A stretch of DNA of 64,000 nt from a halophilic archaeon SHRA6. Its GTDB lineage: Archaea > Halobacteriota > Halobacteria > Halobacteriales > Haloferacaceae. A model generated the notes under the pieces. It was not told the origin of the DNA. It made no database searches and saw only the letters and a list, made by a program, of their open reading frames with translations. The stretch covers positions 776,112 to 840,111 of the forward strand of contig SOPS01000004.1 in the NCBI GenBank assembly GCA_005239175.1, read 5' to 3'. Of the stretch, positions 8,563 to 16,709 are shown one piece after another. Position 1 is the stretch's first letter; each line of letters begins with the position of its first letter. The translations under genes and the position numbers were made by a program.

Positions 8563-9696
8563 CTATGACGTGAGCCGATCGACAACCGTCGAGAGAACCG
8601 CTGCAGCGGTCTGAACCTCGTCTGTTGAGACATACTCGCGATCGCTGTGGGCGACGGCGCCGGACTCGTCAGCGAGGGCGCCGGGCCCGAACACGACGGT
8701 GGGTGCGGGCGCGAAATACGACGCCTCAGTCGCGGCGGTGAACGGGCGCACATTGCCGGCTGTGCCGGCGGTCAGTTCGGCAGTCGTGTCGGCGAGCGTT
8801 CTAACGAGCTGGTCGTCGGGATCAGTACTGAACGGACCCAGAAACGGCGACGGCCGATCGGTCAGCTCGAACGACACCTCGACTGACTCCGAAACGGCCT
8901 CGCGAACGGCAGATTCGATCGCGTCACTGAATTCACCTTGGGTCTCCGGGGGTATCGAGCGGCGATCGAGGGTGAGCTGACACTGTGCGGGCACCTGATT
9001 CGTGGACTCGCCCCCGTCAACCACTGTCGGTGTCACCGTTGCGGTCCCAAGCTGTGGGTGCGGTGACCGCCCCGCATCGAACGATCGAATTGCCCCGAGA
9101 GTAGCCTCCAACGCGGCAATCGCGTTCACCCCACTCTCGGGCTCGGCGGCGTGTGCACTCACGCCCGAGAGGATCAATTGACCCTGAAATCGGCCTTTGG
9201 CGGCAGTACACACATCCAGACCAGTCGGTTCGCCGACAATGTAGCAGTCGCCGTCGATTGGATCAACGCCCTGATGGTCGAGTTTGCCAGTCAACGCGGC
9301 CGCACCGGTCGACAGCGTTTCTTCATCTGGTGATACCGCAAGTGTCACCTGGCCGCAGTCTGGATCGACCGACAGAAACGCCGCGAGCAACGCGGCCAGC
9401 GGCCCCTTCGCGTCACAGGACCCCCGCCCGCGAATGACACCGTCTTCGCGTTCGTAGGGCACGTGTGGACGAACCGTATCGATGTGTGTGTTCAAAACGA
9501 GATGCGGCCCGTCGTCTGGCCGATCGCTCCGCTTGGTCGCGATCGTGTTTCCCGCCTGATCGACACTAACGTCGATTCCGTGGCCTTCGATCGTCTCAAC
9601 GAGAAACGATCGCATTGCCGTAACGTCCGCTGTGGAGTCGATTTGGACCGCATGTTCGAGGAACTCAATCGGATCGAATGCAGACGCCGCAGCCAC
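8563..9696 (-). CDS. dapE: Succinyl-diaminopimelate desuccinylase-like M20 peptidase
   Basis: The 377-residue M20-family metal hydrolase has the HIDTVRP metal site near residue 71, RGSCDAKGP with the second metal ligand near 95, and the DEE(T) block near 140. These carry the di-zinc ligands and the general-base Glu. It is the last gene of the leftward lysine operon, starting 5 bases after the dapF stop, which supports removal of succinyl from N-succinyl-L,L-diaminopimelate. The family also includes LysK and acetylornithine deacetylases, so the assignment rests on context. Confidence 0.85.
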   Translation of the reverse strand: MAAASAFDPIEFLEHAVQIDSTADVTAMRSFLVETIEGHGIDVSVDQAGNTIATKRSDRPDDGPHLVLNTHIDTVRPHVPYEREDGVIRGRGSCDAKGPLAALLAAFLSVDPDCGQVTLAVSPDEETLSTGAAALTGKLDHQGVDPIDGDCYIVGEPTGLDVCTAAKGRFQGQLILSGVSAHAAEPESGVNAIAALEATLGAIRSFDAGRSPHPQLGTATVTPTVVDGGESTNQVPAQCQLTLDRRSIPPETQGEFSDAIESAVREAVSESVEVSFELTDRPSPFLGPFSTDPDDQLVRTLADTTAELTAGTAGNVRPFTAATEASYFAPAPTVVFGPGALADESGAVAHSDREYVSTDEVQTAAAVLSTVVDRLTS

Positions 9697-9701
9697 GGTG
9701 G

Positions 9702-10592
9702 CTACGCCACCTCCGGTGCCACAACCGCCAACTCCCCGTCAAACTCAAGCGCAACAGGGCCGGTCAGCGTCGCAGGGCTGCGATCGGGAACGGTGATCGT
9801 GAGCGTCCCGCCCGGCGGGCTCACGTCGACGGGAACGTCGGCCTCGAGGCGTCCGGTTCGCTTCGCGGCGGCGACCACCGCGACCGCCCCGGTGCCGCAC
9901 GAACGGGTCTCGCCCTCGACGCCGCGCTCGAACGTTCGCTGCCGATAGCCGGCAGTGTGATCGCTCGCATCGACCGGGGAGGCAAACGTCACGTTCGCTC
10001 CCTTGGGGAATGCATCGGCGTGCCTGATCGGCGGGGCAACCGCCTCAAGCTCTATCTCGTCAACATCTGAAACGAACGCAACCGCGTGCGGTACACCCGT
10101 ATTAACCGCAGTGACGGCTTGACCCTCAATCGGCGTGTCAATGAGCGGATCATCGAACGACGCCGACAACGGTACACGACGAGGATCGAACGCCGGCACA
10201 CCCATCTCGATCGTGATTGTCTCCTCGCCGATCTGTGCGTGACGAGTCCCCGCCTGGGTGTCGATCATGATCTCGGTTGCGCCAGTTCGCTCGGCGGCCC
10301 ACGCGGCTGCACAGCGCGCGCCGTTGCCACACATCGCTGCAACCGAGCCGTCTGGTTGCACCAGCGTCATAATTATCCGCGGCGGCGTGAAGCGATCGCT
10401 GAGATCCAAAAACAACACTCCGTCTGCGCCCGTCCGTTCGGTTCCGTCAGCACTCACCCCTGTCTCACGATCGCAATATCTCCGTGCGAACGCGCTCCTG
10501 TCAGGAACTGATTCAGTCGCATCGACAATAATAAAATCGTTGCCAGTGCCGTGGTACTTCTCGAATGGCACAGTGTGTTGATGGAGACTCAT
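9702..10592 (-). CDS. dapF: Diaminopimelate epimerase
   Basis: This enzyme interconverts L,L- and meso-diaminopimelate. The 296-residue protein starts MSLHQHTVPFEKYHGTGNDF, matching the family's FxKxHGxGNDF opening, which fixes the start at 10592 although the frame runs open further upstream. Both catalytic cysteines are visible: MCGNGARC, and RSCGTGAVAV near residue 252. It lies between lysA (28-base gap) and dapE (5-base gap). Confidence 0.95.
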   Translation of the reverse strand: MSLHQHTVPFEKYHGTGNDFIIVDATESVPDRSAFARRYCDRETGVSADGTERTGADGVLFLDLSDRFTPPRIIMTLVQPDGSVAAMCGNGARCAAAWAAERTGATEIMIDTQAGTRHAQIGEETITIEMGVPAFDPRRVPLSASFDDPLIDTPIEGQAVTAVNTGVPHAVAFVSDVDEIELEAVAPPIRHADAFPKGANVTFASPVDASDHTAGYRQRTFERGVEGETRSCGTGAVAVVAAAKRTGRLEADVPVDVSPPGGTLTITVPDRSPATLTGPVALEFDGELAVVAPEVA

Positions 10593-10620
10593 GGGTCGAA
10601 ACTGATCTGCTGTGGTACGG

Positions 10621-12000
10621 TCATCGTTCCTCTGGTAGGTGAGCCGATCGAGTGGTCCCCGTGACGGATTGTACCGATCGCCCCTTGCTATCAGTTTCCA
10701 ATGCGGACAGTGCTGAAAGCTCTTCCGCCCGCCTGACGAGGCGATATTCGCCGCCTTTTCCGGCGACCTCTGGCGGCCGCGGCCGAGAGTTGTACGTGCT
10801 CGCCATCTCGTATCCGTACGCGCCGGCGATCCCGATCGCAAGGATATCCCCACGTTCCGGGCGAGCCATCAGGCGATCCTCACAGAAGACATCTGCAGTC
10901 TCACAGATCGGTCCGGCAACGGTGACTGGTGTCTCAGGGCCGTCTCGCGAGAGATTCGAAATTGGGTGGTAGGCGTCGTACATCGCCGGACGGAGCAGTG
11001 TGGTCATTCCGGCGTCGGTGCCAGCCACGAGCGTGTCACGAGCGGATTTGACTGTGTTCACGCGTGTCAGGAGGACGCCTGCGTCGGCGACGACGTATCG
11101 CCCAGGTTCGATGGCGAGCTCAACAGGATCGCCTGCGGTAGTTTCGAGTGCTCCGATCGCCGCACGCGTCGTTTCCGCAACCGCATCCAGGTCCAGTGGC
11201 GGTTCATCTTCTCTGTAGGGAACGCCGAACCCACCGCCGACGTCGACGTATTCGAGGTCGATCCCCGCCGAAAGCACATCTCGAGCGAGATCACCCATTC
11301 GCTCGACGAGCGCGCGGTGATTCGAGAGGTCCTCGCCGGAGATTCCCGAGCCTGCGTGTGCGTGAATCCCCACGACGTCGAAGTGCTCGGCCGCGTCACG
11401 GATGAGCGATTCGGCGCGCTCGATTGGGACGCCGAACTTCGCGGCCGCACCCGTTCGGACCTTCTCGTGGTGGCCCGCGCCGACGCCTGGGTTGACCCGC
11501 AGACAGACGCTGCCGTCAAAGCCGCGCTCGGCGAGGCGCTCGAGCGTGTCTTCTGCACCGACAGTGATCGTGAGTTCTGGGCGATCGACCCACAGATCGG
11601 TGACATAATCGAGATCTGCGGCTGGCGGGTTAACTGCGGTGTAGTGGATCCGCTCGCCAGGAAACCCGGCGGCGATCGCACGCATGACCTCGCCCGCGGA
11701 GGCACACTCGGCGTCAAAACCCGCCGCACGGACCGTTTCGAGCACCGCCCGTCCAGTGTGTGCCTTCACCGCGTACCGAACGTCGGCGTCCGGAAACGCC
11801 GCGGAAAGTCGGGCACAGTTCGCCGTAACACGGTCGAGGTCTGTGACGTACAGCGGCGACCCGTACGTTTCGAGTAGCGATCGAAGGAGTTCCTCGTCCC
11901 AATCAGCGAGGCGCCGGACCGAGGGGTTCTCACTGGATACAGCCTCGCCGTCTTCGGACTCGTGGCGATCGTCGGACGATGCTCCCTCGTCAGTTGTCAT
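10621..12000 (-). CDS. lysA: Diaminopimelate decarboxylase
   Basis: The final step of lysine synthesis, decarboxylating meso-diaminopimelate with pyridoxal phosphate. The 459-residue protein has the PLP lysine in YAVKAH (Lys79), the HAHAGSG block, the phosphate-binding DVGGGFGVP and the EPGRY motif, then the CETADVFC segment with the active-site Cys from the partner subunit. The first 30 residues are an acidic haloarchaeal extension. The start overlaps the dapD stop by 4 bases (ATGA), so the two are translationally coupled. Confidence 0.95.
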   Translation of the reverse strand: MTTDEGASSDDRHESEDGEAVSSENPSVRRLADWDEELLRSLLETYGSPLYVTDLDRVTANCARLSAAFPDADVRYAVKAHTGRAVLETVRAAGFDAECASAGEVMRAIAAGFPGERIHYTAVNPPAADLDYVTDLWVDRPELTITVGAEDTLERLAERGFDGSVCLRVNPGVGAGHHEKVRTGAAAKFGVPIERAESLIRDAAEHFDVVGIHAHAGSGISGEDLSNHRALVERMGDLARDVLSAGIDLEYVDVGGGFGVPYREDEPPLDLDAVAETTRAAIGALETTAGDPVELAIEPGRYVVADAGVLLTRVNTVKSARDTLVAGTDAGMTTLLRPAMYDAYHPISNLSRDGPETPVTVAGPICETADVFCEDRLMARPERGDILAIGIAGAYGYEMASTYNSRPRPPEVAGKGGEYRLVRRAEELSALSALETDSKGRSVQSVTGTTRSAHLPEER

Positions 12001-12836
12001 TCCCGGAGCGCCTCCTCGCGCCGCGTCGCCTCGAGGGTTTCCTCGGCGACGTCGGTGGCGACGACTGCAGGTTTGTACGCGCCGCCTTCAAACAGCTCGT
12101 GATCGCTCACAGACGACTCGACGTAGCGGGTGAACGCTCGTCGGTTGGCCGGCAGATGACCGAAGATGACCGTCTCCTCGACGAGATCGTACACTGGGAT
12201 CCGAGGGGTGAGTAGCGTGTTCTCGCCGACGATCGAGTTCTCGCCGATCCGAAAGCCCGAGGTGACCCGACAGCCCGCCCCAAGCGAGACGTTGTCTTCG
12301 AGCACAACGGGCGCGTCCTCGACGGGTTCGAGCACGCCGCCAATGAGGGTGTTCGCGCCGAGTTTGACGTTTTCGCCGATCTGTGCGCACGAGCCAACGG
12401 TGTCACAGGAATCGACAAGGGTGCCGTCCCCGACATAGGCGCCCGCGTTGACGAAGGAGGGACTCATCATGATGCAGTCCGAACCAAGGTAGGCACCCCG
12501 ACGGATCGTCGTCCCGTCGGGCGTGTTTCGGGTCCCCCGGTCGCCAAGGTCCTCGGTGTCTCGAAGCGGTAACACGTCGTAGTAGGTCACGTCGCCGTAG
12601 CGGCGCGGCAGCGTCTCTCTGAGCCCGAAGTTCAGGAGGATTCCCCGTTTGACCCACTCGTTTGCCTCCCAGCTCGTTACGTCGTCGCCGGTCTTTTCGG
12701 CGGCTCGCACCTCCCCGGCTTCGAGGGCCTCCAGAAACGCCTCGAGCGTCGCGTACTCCTCGTCGCCGGCGTCCGCAGCAGTCAGTCCGTCCTGGTATCG
12801 GTCCCACAGCGCCGTAATTTCGGATTGAATTGTCAT
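11997..12836 (-). CDS. dapD: Tetrahydrodipicolinate N-succinyltransferase
   Basis: This enzyme transfers succinyl from succinyl-CoA to tetrahydrodipicolinate. The 279-residue protein has an N-terminal helical part (1-100) and a left-handed beta-helix of hexapeptide repeats (about 110-230), including the GAYLGSDCIMMSPSFVNAGA block and GENVKLGANT. It fits the trimeric DapD family. It lies 24 bases after dapB and overlaps lysA by 4 bases. Its presence shows that the succinylase branch is used rather than the direct dehydrogenase or acetylase branch. Confidence 0.93.
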   Translation of the reverse strand: MTIQSEITALWDRYQDGLTAADAGDEEYATLEAFLEALEAGEVRAAEKTGDDVTSWEANEWVKRGILLNFGLRETLPRRYGDVTYYDVLPLRDTEDLGDRGTRNTPDGTTIRRGAYLGSDCIMMSPSFVNAGAYVGDGTLVDSCDTVGSCAQIGENVKLGANTLIGGVLEPVEDAPVVLEDNVSLGAGCRVTSGFRIGENSIVGENTLLTPRIPVYDLVEETVIFGHLPANRRAFTRYVESSVSDHELFEGGAYKPAVVATDVAEETLEATRREEALRE

Positions 12837-12860
12837 TGAGTGTACCTGCGTCTTCGTCGG

Positions 12861-13634
12861 TTAAGTATCGTCGATTACGTCAAAAAAGTCGTAGCGTCCG
12901 GGGGGTTGCTCGGCCAGCCACTCCGCAGCGTCGATCGCCCCGATCGCGAAGATCGATCGATCGCCCGCGCGGTGGCGCAGCGACACCGTCTCGTTGTTGC
13001 CGGCGAGAAGCACCTCGTGTTCGCCCGCAATATCGCCGGCGCGTCGTGCGTGGACGCCAATCTCGCCGGATGACCGGGGGGCCTCACCGACTCTGCCGTG
13101 GACCCGATCGTCGAGATCAGTCCGAACGCCTTCGATGTCGTCGATGAGCGTGTTGGCGGTCCCGCTTGGCGCGTCGCGCTTGCCGTTGTGGTGCGTTTCT
13201 GTCACCTCGATGTCGTAGCCGGGCAGCGCCTCGACTGCTTGTGTGACCGCACGTCGAAGCGCGGCAATGCCCCGCGAGAAGTTCGTCGCGTGCAACAGCG
13301 CCGTTCGCTCGCTGGCTTCTGCAAGGGCGGTCTGATCGGCCTCGTCGAAGCCGGTCGTCCCCGTGACGAACGCAACGCCGTTGTCCGCACAGTGGGCGGC
13401 GTACGCCGTGGACGAGGCGGGACCGGTAAAGTCGACGACTGCGTCGGGCGATCGTGCGGCCAGCAGGTCCGCGAAGCGATCGGCCGATTCGATCTCGACA
13501 CCGGCGATCGGCTCGTCGACTGGACTTCGGTTGACCGCGAAAGCCACCTCAACAGCTTGGCTGTCCACCGCAATACCGAGTATCTCCCTGCCCATTCTGC
13601 CGTTCGCGCCGGTGACGGCGATCTGTACGGCCAT
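12861..13634 (-). CDS. dapB: 4-hydroxy-tetrahydrodipicolinate reductase
   Basis: This NAD(P)H-dependent reductase forms tetrahydrodipicolinate. The 257-residue protein has the nucleotide-binding GANGRMG at residues 9-15, FTGP near 90, GTTGF near 113, and the substrate-binding ETHHNGKRDAPSGTA with catalytic His/Lys near 155-163. The stop of dapA and the start of dapB share one base (TAATG), so they are translationally coupled. Confidence 0.95.
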   Translation of the reverse strand: MAVQIAVTGANGRMGREILGIAVDSQAVEVAFAVNRSPVDEPIAGVEIESADRFADLLAARSPDAVVDFTGPASSTAYAAHCADNGVAFVTGTTGFDEADQTALAEASERTALLHATNFSRGIAALRRAVTQAVEALPGYDIEVTETHHNGKRDAPSGTANTLIDDIEGVRTDLDDRVHGRVGEAPRSSGEIGVHARRAGDIAGEHEVLLAGNNETVSLRHRAGDRSIFAIGAIDAAEWLAEQPPGRYDFFDVIDDT

Positions 13635-14551
13635 TATCCGGTCGCCTCCGCGGCCGCTACCTCGTGGTCGCCATCCAGCTCGTCGAGCAGTTCCTGGAGC
13701 CGATCGCGATGCTCCTCGGAGAGCTCCGACAGCGGTGAGCGGATGTGCGGCGGTGTGTGCCCGCGCATCGCCATCGCGGCCTTGACGGGGATCGGGTTCG
13801 TCTCGACGAACAACTGGCGAATAAGCGGTCCCAGTTCGTGGTGAATCGCCCGCGCAAACGCGTAGTCACCGTCCAGTGCTGCACCGACCATCGCGCACGT
13901 CCGCTCGGGTTCGAGGTTCGCGACGACCGAGATCGTTCCCGTGCCGCCGATCGACAGAACCGGCAGCGTGAGTCCATCGTCGCCTGACAGGACCGAAAAG
14001 TCTGCATCGCGGGTGCGTTCGACCACTTCAGAGATCTGGTTGAGATCGCCCGAAGCGGCCTTGTACGCGCGGATGTTTTCATGCTCAGCCAGCGCGACGG
14101 CAGTGTCCGGCTGGATGTTCTGGCCGGTCCGTGAGGGCACGTTGTAGACGATCTGTGGCAGATCGACCGCGTCTGCGACTGCCGCGAAGTGATCGTACAT
14201 CCCCTGCGGTTCGGGCTTGTTGTAGTACGGCGAGATGAGAAGCAGCGCGTCCGCGCCGGCGGCTTCGGCCCGTGCTGAGAGCTCCAGCGCCTCTGCGGTG
14301 TTGTTCGAACCGGTGCCCGCGATGACCGGGACGTCCTCGACAGCGGCAGCGACGGCCTCGATGACCTCGACGTGTTCGTCGTGGGTCAGGGTCGCGGATT
14401 CGCCGGTCGAGCCGACCGGCACCAGACCGTCAACGCCAGCGGCTTCGAGCCGTTGAGCGTCCGCCTGGAGTGATTCGATGTCGATGCTGTTGTCGTCGGT
14501 GAAGGGGGTCACCATCGCCGGAAAAACCCCGTTGAAGTCGATGTTTGTCAT
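13634..14551 (-). CDS. dapA: 4-hydroxy-tetrahydrodipicolinate synthase
   Basis: The first committed step of the diaminopimelate pathway, condensing pyruvate with aspartate semialdehyde. The 305-residue TIM-barrel has GSTGESATLT (47-56), catalytic Tyr136 in YNVPSRTG and Schiff-base Lys164 in AYKAASGD. The start at 14551 is chosen because the conserved DFNGVFPAMVTPF follows at once; the longer open frame upstream is basic and not family-like. It is the first gene of the leftward operon, with its promoter in the 400-base gap shared with the divergent phosphatase gene. Confidence 0.96.
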   Translation of the reverse strand: MTNIDFNGVFPAMVTPFTDDNSIDIESLQADAQRLEAAGVDGLVPVGSTGESATLTHDEHVEVIEAVAAAVEDVPVIAGTGSNNTAEALELSARAEAAGADALLLISPYYNKPEPQGMYDHFAAVADAVDLPQIVYNVPSRTGQNIQPDTAVALAEHENIRAYKAASGDLNQISEVVERTRDADFSVLSGDDGLTLPVLSIGGTGTISVVANLEPERTCAMVGAALDGDYAFARAIHHELGPLIRQLFVETNPIPVKAAMAMRGHTPPHIRSPLSELSEEHRDRLQELLDELDGDHEVAAAEATG

Positions 14552-14948
14552 GGCTGTGGATTCGTGTTGGTCGTGGGTCGCATGTCGGGAGCGATCGTCC
14601 CGACAGCAGCGTTTGTGATTGCGTATCGGTGCGTCGCGATCGATGCACACAATGCGTCGACGATCGCATCGCTGTGGGAGTCGGGTGCTCACCCGGAACG
14701 GGGTCGCCACGCCCGCACCGAGCGATCGTTACGCGCGTTTTTTGAGAAAATCTACAGACGCTGCTTTCGAGAGATGTCCGGCCGTGTCGATCGCAGCGTG
14801 AGTCACACGTGTACGATGGTGAGGAATTGGATTTATACCTTTTGACTCACGGATGAGATCGGCCATCCGCGAGCGGCGATCTGCGGTCGGTCGTGTGAAC
14901 CAGAGCCACAAACTACAGAGCGGTAGCTTCAATTACAACCCGAAACAG

Positions 14949-14968
14949 CGATCGGACATGTCCGATCG
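14949..14968. promoter_or_regulatory. 20-bp perfect palindrome over the start codon of the phosphatase gene
   Basis: CGATCGGACATGTCCGATCG is its own reverse complement, and the central ATG is the probable start codon (14958) of the downstream gene. If bound by a dimeric regulator it would block transcription start or translation. It could also fold as a hairpin in RNA, hiding the start codon. The abundance of CGATCG in this genome contributes the outer arms, so chance is not excluded. Confidence 0.4.
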
Positions 14969-15755
14969 AGCACCGACTACACCGTCGATCGACGAGTTTG
15001 TCGCTGTGGCCGAATCCGCAGCCCGTGCCGGCGGCGACTACGTCCGCAGTGTCTTTCGCTCGCGCGCTGTCGACGGTGAGTTCAACGGGACCGACGTCAA
15101 GACCCGGACCGATCGCGAGGCTGAATCCCGTGTTCTCAACAGTATTACCGATCGGTTCCCCGACCACGCGGTGCACGCCGAGGAGTCTGGAAAACGCGGT
15201 GACAGCCCCTACCAGTGGGTTATCGATCCGCTTGACGGAACGAACAACTTCGCGAGCGGAATTCCGATGGTCGCGACCGCTGTCGCGCTATTGGAGGAGA
15301 GCGAACCGATCGTCGCCGCGATCTACGCGCCGCTCACTGACGTGATGTACGTGGCCCGTCGAGGCGAGGGCGCGACGCTCAACGGCGAGCCACTGACCGC
15401 ACAGTCGGACCTTCCGTTAGAACACGGGACTGTTTCGTTCGTCGTTGGGCTCGATGCTGTTCGCGATCCAGCGGCTGTGCCGATCGTTCGCGGGATCAAG
15501 GACGCAATCGAACCGACGTGTAAGCGGGTCCTCCAGACGTGGGCGCCGTGTCTCGACTGGGGGCTGGTGTCCGGCGGATCGATTGAGGGGATCGTCTGCT
15601 ACCGACCGGATGTGTACGAACACTACGCTGGGAGTCTCCTCGCACGTGAAAGCGGCGTACATACAACCGAAACTAAGGATGTATTCGTTGGCGCTGCGGA
15701 GCAATCTGTTCACGATCAGCTACTCGAACACGTACATAACGGGATGAAGCCATAG
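14958..15755 (+). CDS. Inositol-monophosphatase/FBPase family sugar phosphatase
   Basis: The 265-residue protein has the Li-sensitive phosphatase metal sites: Glu75/76 in HAEESG and Asp90/Asp93 in VIDPLDGTNNF (88-97). The second signature near the C-terminus is changed from the usual WDxAAG to CLDWGLVSGG, in which an Asp remains. Likely substrates are inositol phosphate, fructose-1,6-bisphosphate or similar; the exact one cannot be read. The start at 14958 is preferred because the residues encoded from the upstream ATG at 14853 are basic and unlike the family. A TATA-like TTTATA lies at 14832-14837. Confidence 0.88.
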   Translation: MSDRAPTTPSIDEFVAVAESAARAGGDYVRSVFRSRAVDGEFNGTDVKTRTDREAESRVLNSITDRFPDHAVHAEESGKRGDSPYQWVIDPLDGTNNFASGIPMVATAVALLEESEPIVAAIYAPLTDVMYVARRGEGATLNGEPLTAQSDLPLEHGTVSFVVGLDAVRDPAAVPIVRGIKDAIEPTCKRVLQTWAPCLDWGLVSGGSIEGIVCYRPDVYEHYAGSLLARESGVHTTETKDVFVGAAEQSVHDQLLEHVHNGMKP

Positions 15756-15896
15756 TCGTCGTGTCGACCGAGCGTGTCGCTGGGCGATCGGTCTCGAAAA
15801 AGGGGACGGCCGTGGTGTTAGTGTTGGGTGTGGGTTGATTGTGTCACGGATTGCGACAGTTGCCGCGGTGTCCCCACCAGTGGCGTATTAAGAGGG

Positions 15897-15910
15897 ATTA
15901 TATAAATTTT
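15897..15910. promoter_or_regulatory. Strong orphan TATA-like element between convergent genes
   Basis: ATTATATAAATTTT stands out as the most AT-rich stretch in the gap between the convergent phosphatase gene and the end of the SipW/TasA-like operon. Read rightward it would start a transcript near 15930 that runs antisense into the repeat-protein gene; read leftward it would run antisense to the phosphatase. Only a 9-codon ATG frame follows at 15914. Confidence 0.4.
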
Positions 15911-16031
15911 CTCATGTACATCATTGAGGTATTTCCTGTGTGACTGAGGAGCCTCAGACGCGGGATCTGCGGATTTCGTCTTTGACGCTCACGTTGTCGT
16001 CAGTGCTATCAGTTGGGGGGCGATCGGATTC

Positions 16032-16709
16032 TTATGCTTCGTCACTGGAGGTTTTCTCAGTTTCCTCAGTTTTCTCAGTTTCCTCAGAGTCGTCCTTGTC
16101 GTCTTGTTCAATCAAATCGTCGCGTGGCTCTTCTTGTTCAGTCTGACTGTCTTGTTCAGTCTGACTGTCTTGTTCAGTCTGACTGTCTTGTTCAGTCTGA
16201 CTGTCTTGTCCAGTCTGACTGTCTTGTTCAGTCTGACTGTCTTGTCCAGTCTGATCGTCTTGTTCAGTCTGATCGTCTTGTCCAGTCTGATCGTCTTGTC
16301 CAGCCTGATCGTCGCCTGTGTCATCTCCTACCACACGATCGTCGCCTTCAGTGCCCGGCTCAGTGCCAGTATCCCCGTTGCTATTTTGCTCGATATCGAG
16401 GTCGTCTTTTCCATCGTGTCCTTCTCCAGTGCCGTTATGTTCGTGCTCGTCGCTGGATCTGCCCTCGCCGCTTTCGGCGTTTTCAGGGGCCCCGTCCTGT
16501 GCAGCGGTTCCGTTTCGATCGCCCCCGGCTCCGAGAGGTCGCGGCGCAGGATCTGCGTAGGCGGACTCGTCTGCGGTCGCAGCGAACGTCCCGGCCGCAC
16601 TCCCGCTGGCCGAAAAGAACGCGAGCGTGAACCCACCACCGAAACTCGCAGCAAGCACGACGATGACGCAGGCGATTACGACGATCGGTTTCACGGCGAT
16701 CGCGCTCAT
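16032..16709 (-). CDS. Membrane-anchored, highly acidic Gln/Asp repeat protein of the SipW locus
   Basis: The 225-residue protein begins with a hydrophobic segment (about 6-32) followed by LAFFSASGSAAGTFAA, a degenerate version of the SipW-type signal found on the other proteins of this locus. The rest is a disordered, very acidic chain. At its core are ten hexapeptides of the form QTxQD(D/S) (x = E or G). No domain is recognised. Its start overlaps the signal peptidase stop by 4 bases, so it is the last gene of the operon. It may be a spacer, filament-associated or cell-wall-like protein; this is inference. Confidence 0.8.
   Translation of the reverse strand: MSAIAVKPIVVIACVIVVLAASFGGGFTLAFFSASGSAAGTFAATADESAYADPAPRPLGAGGDRNGTAAQDGAPENAESGEGRSSDEHEHNGTGEGHDGKDDLDIEQNSNGDTGTEPGTEGDDRVVGDDTGDDQAGQDDQTGQDDQTEQDDQTGQDSQTEQDSQTGQDSQTEQDSQTEQDSQTEQDSQTEQEEPRDDLIEQDDKDDSEETEKTEETEKTSSDEA
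16134..16313. repeat. 18-bp tandem repeat, ten units, inside a coding region
   Basis: Ten in-frame 18-base units (consensus on the plus strand TTGTTCAGTCTGACTGTC) encode the hexapeptide array of the acidic repeat protein. Units 1-4 are near-identical at DNA level and differ mainly by GAA/GGA (Glu/Gly) and GAT/AGT (Asp/Ser) exchanges in later units. Such homogeneity suggests recent expansion, so copy number may vary between strains. Confidence 0.95.

Noticed and set aside
14853..14957. N-terminal extension of the inositol-phosphatase family protein
   Set aside because: The 35 extra residues are basic and unlike the family, and a likely transcription start lies at or beyond the ATG at 14853.
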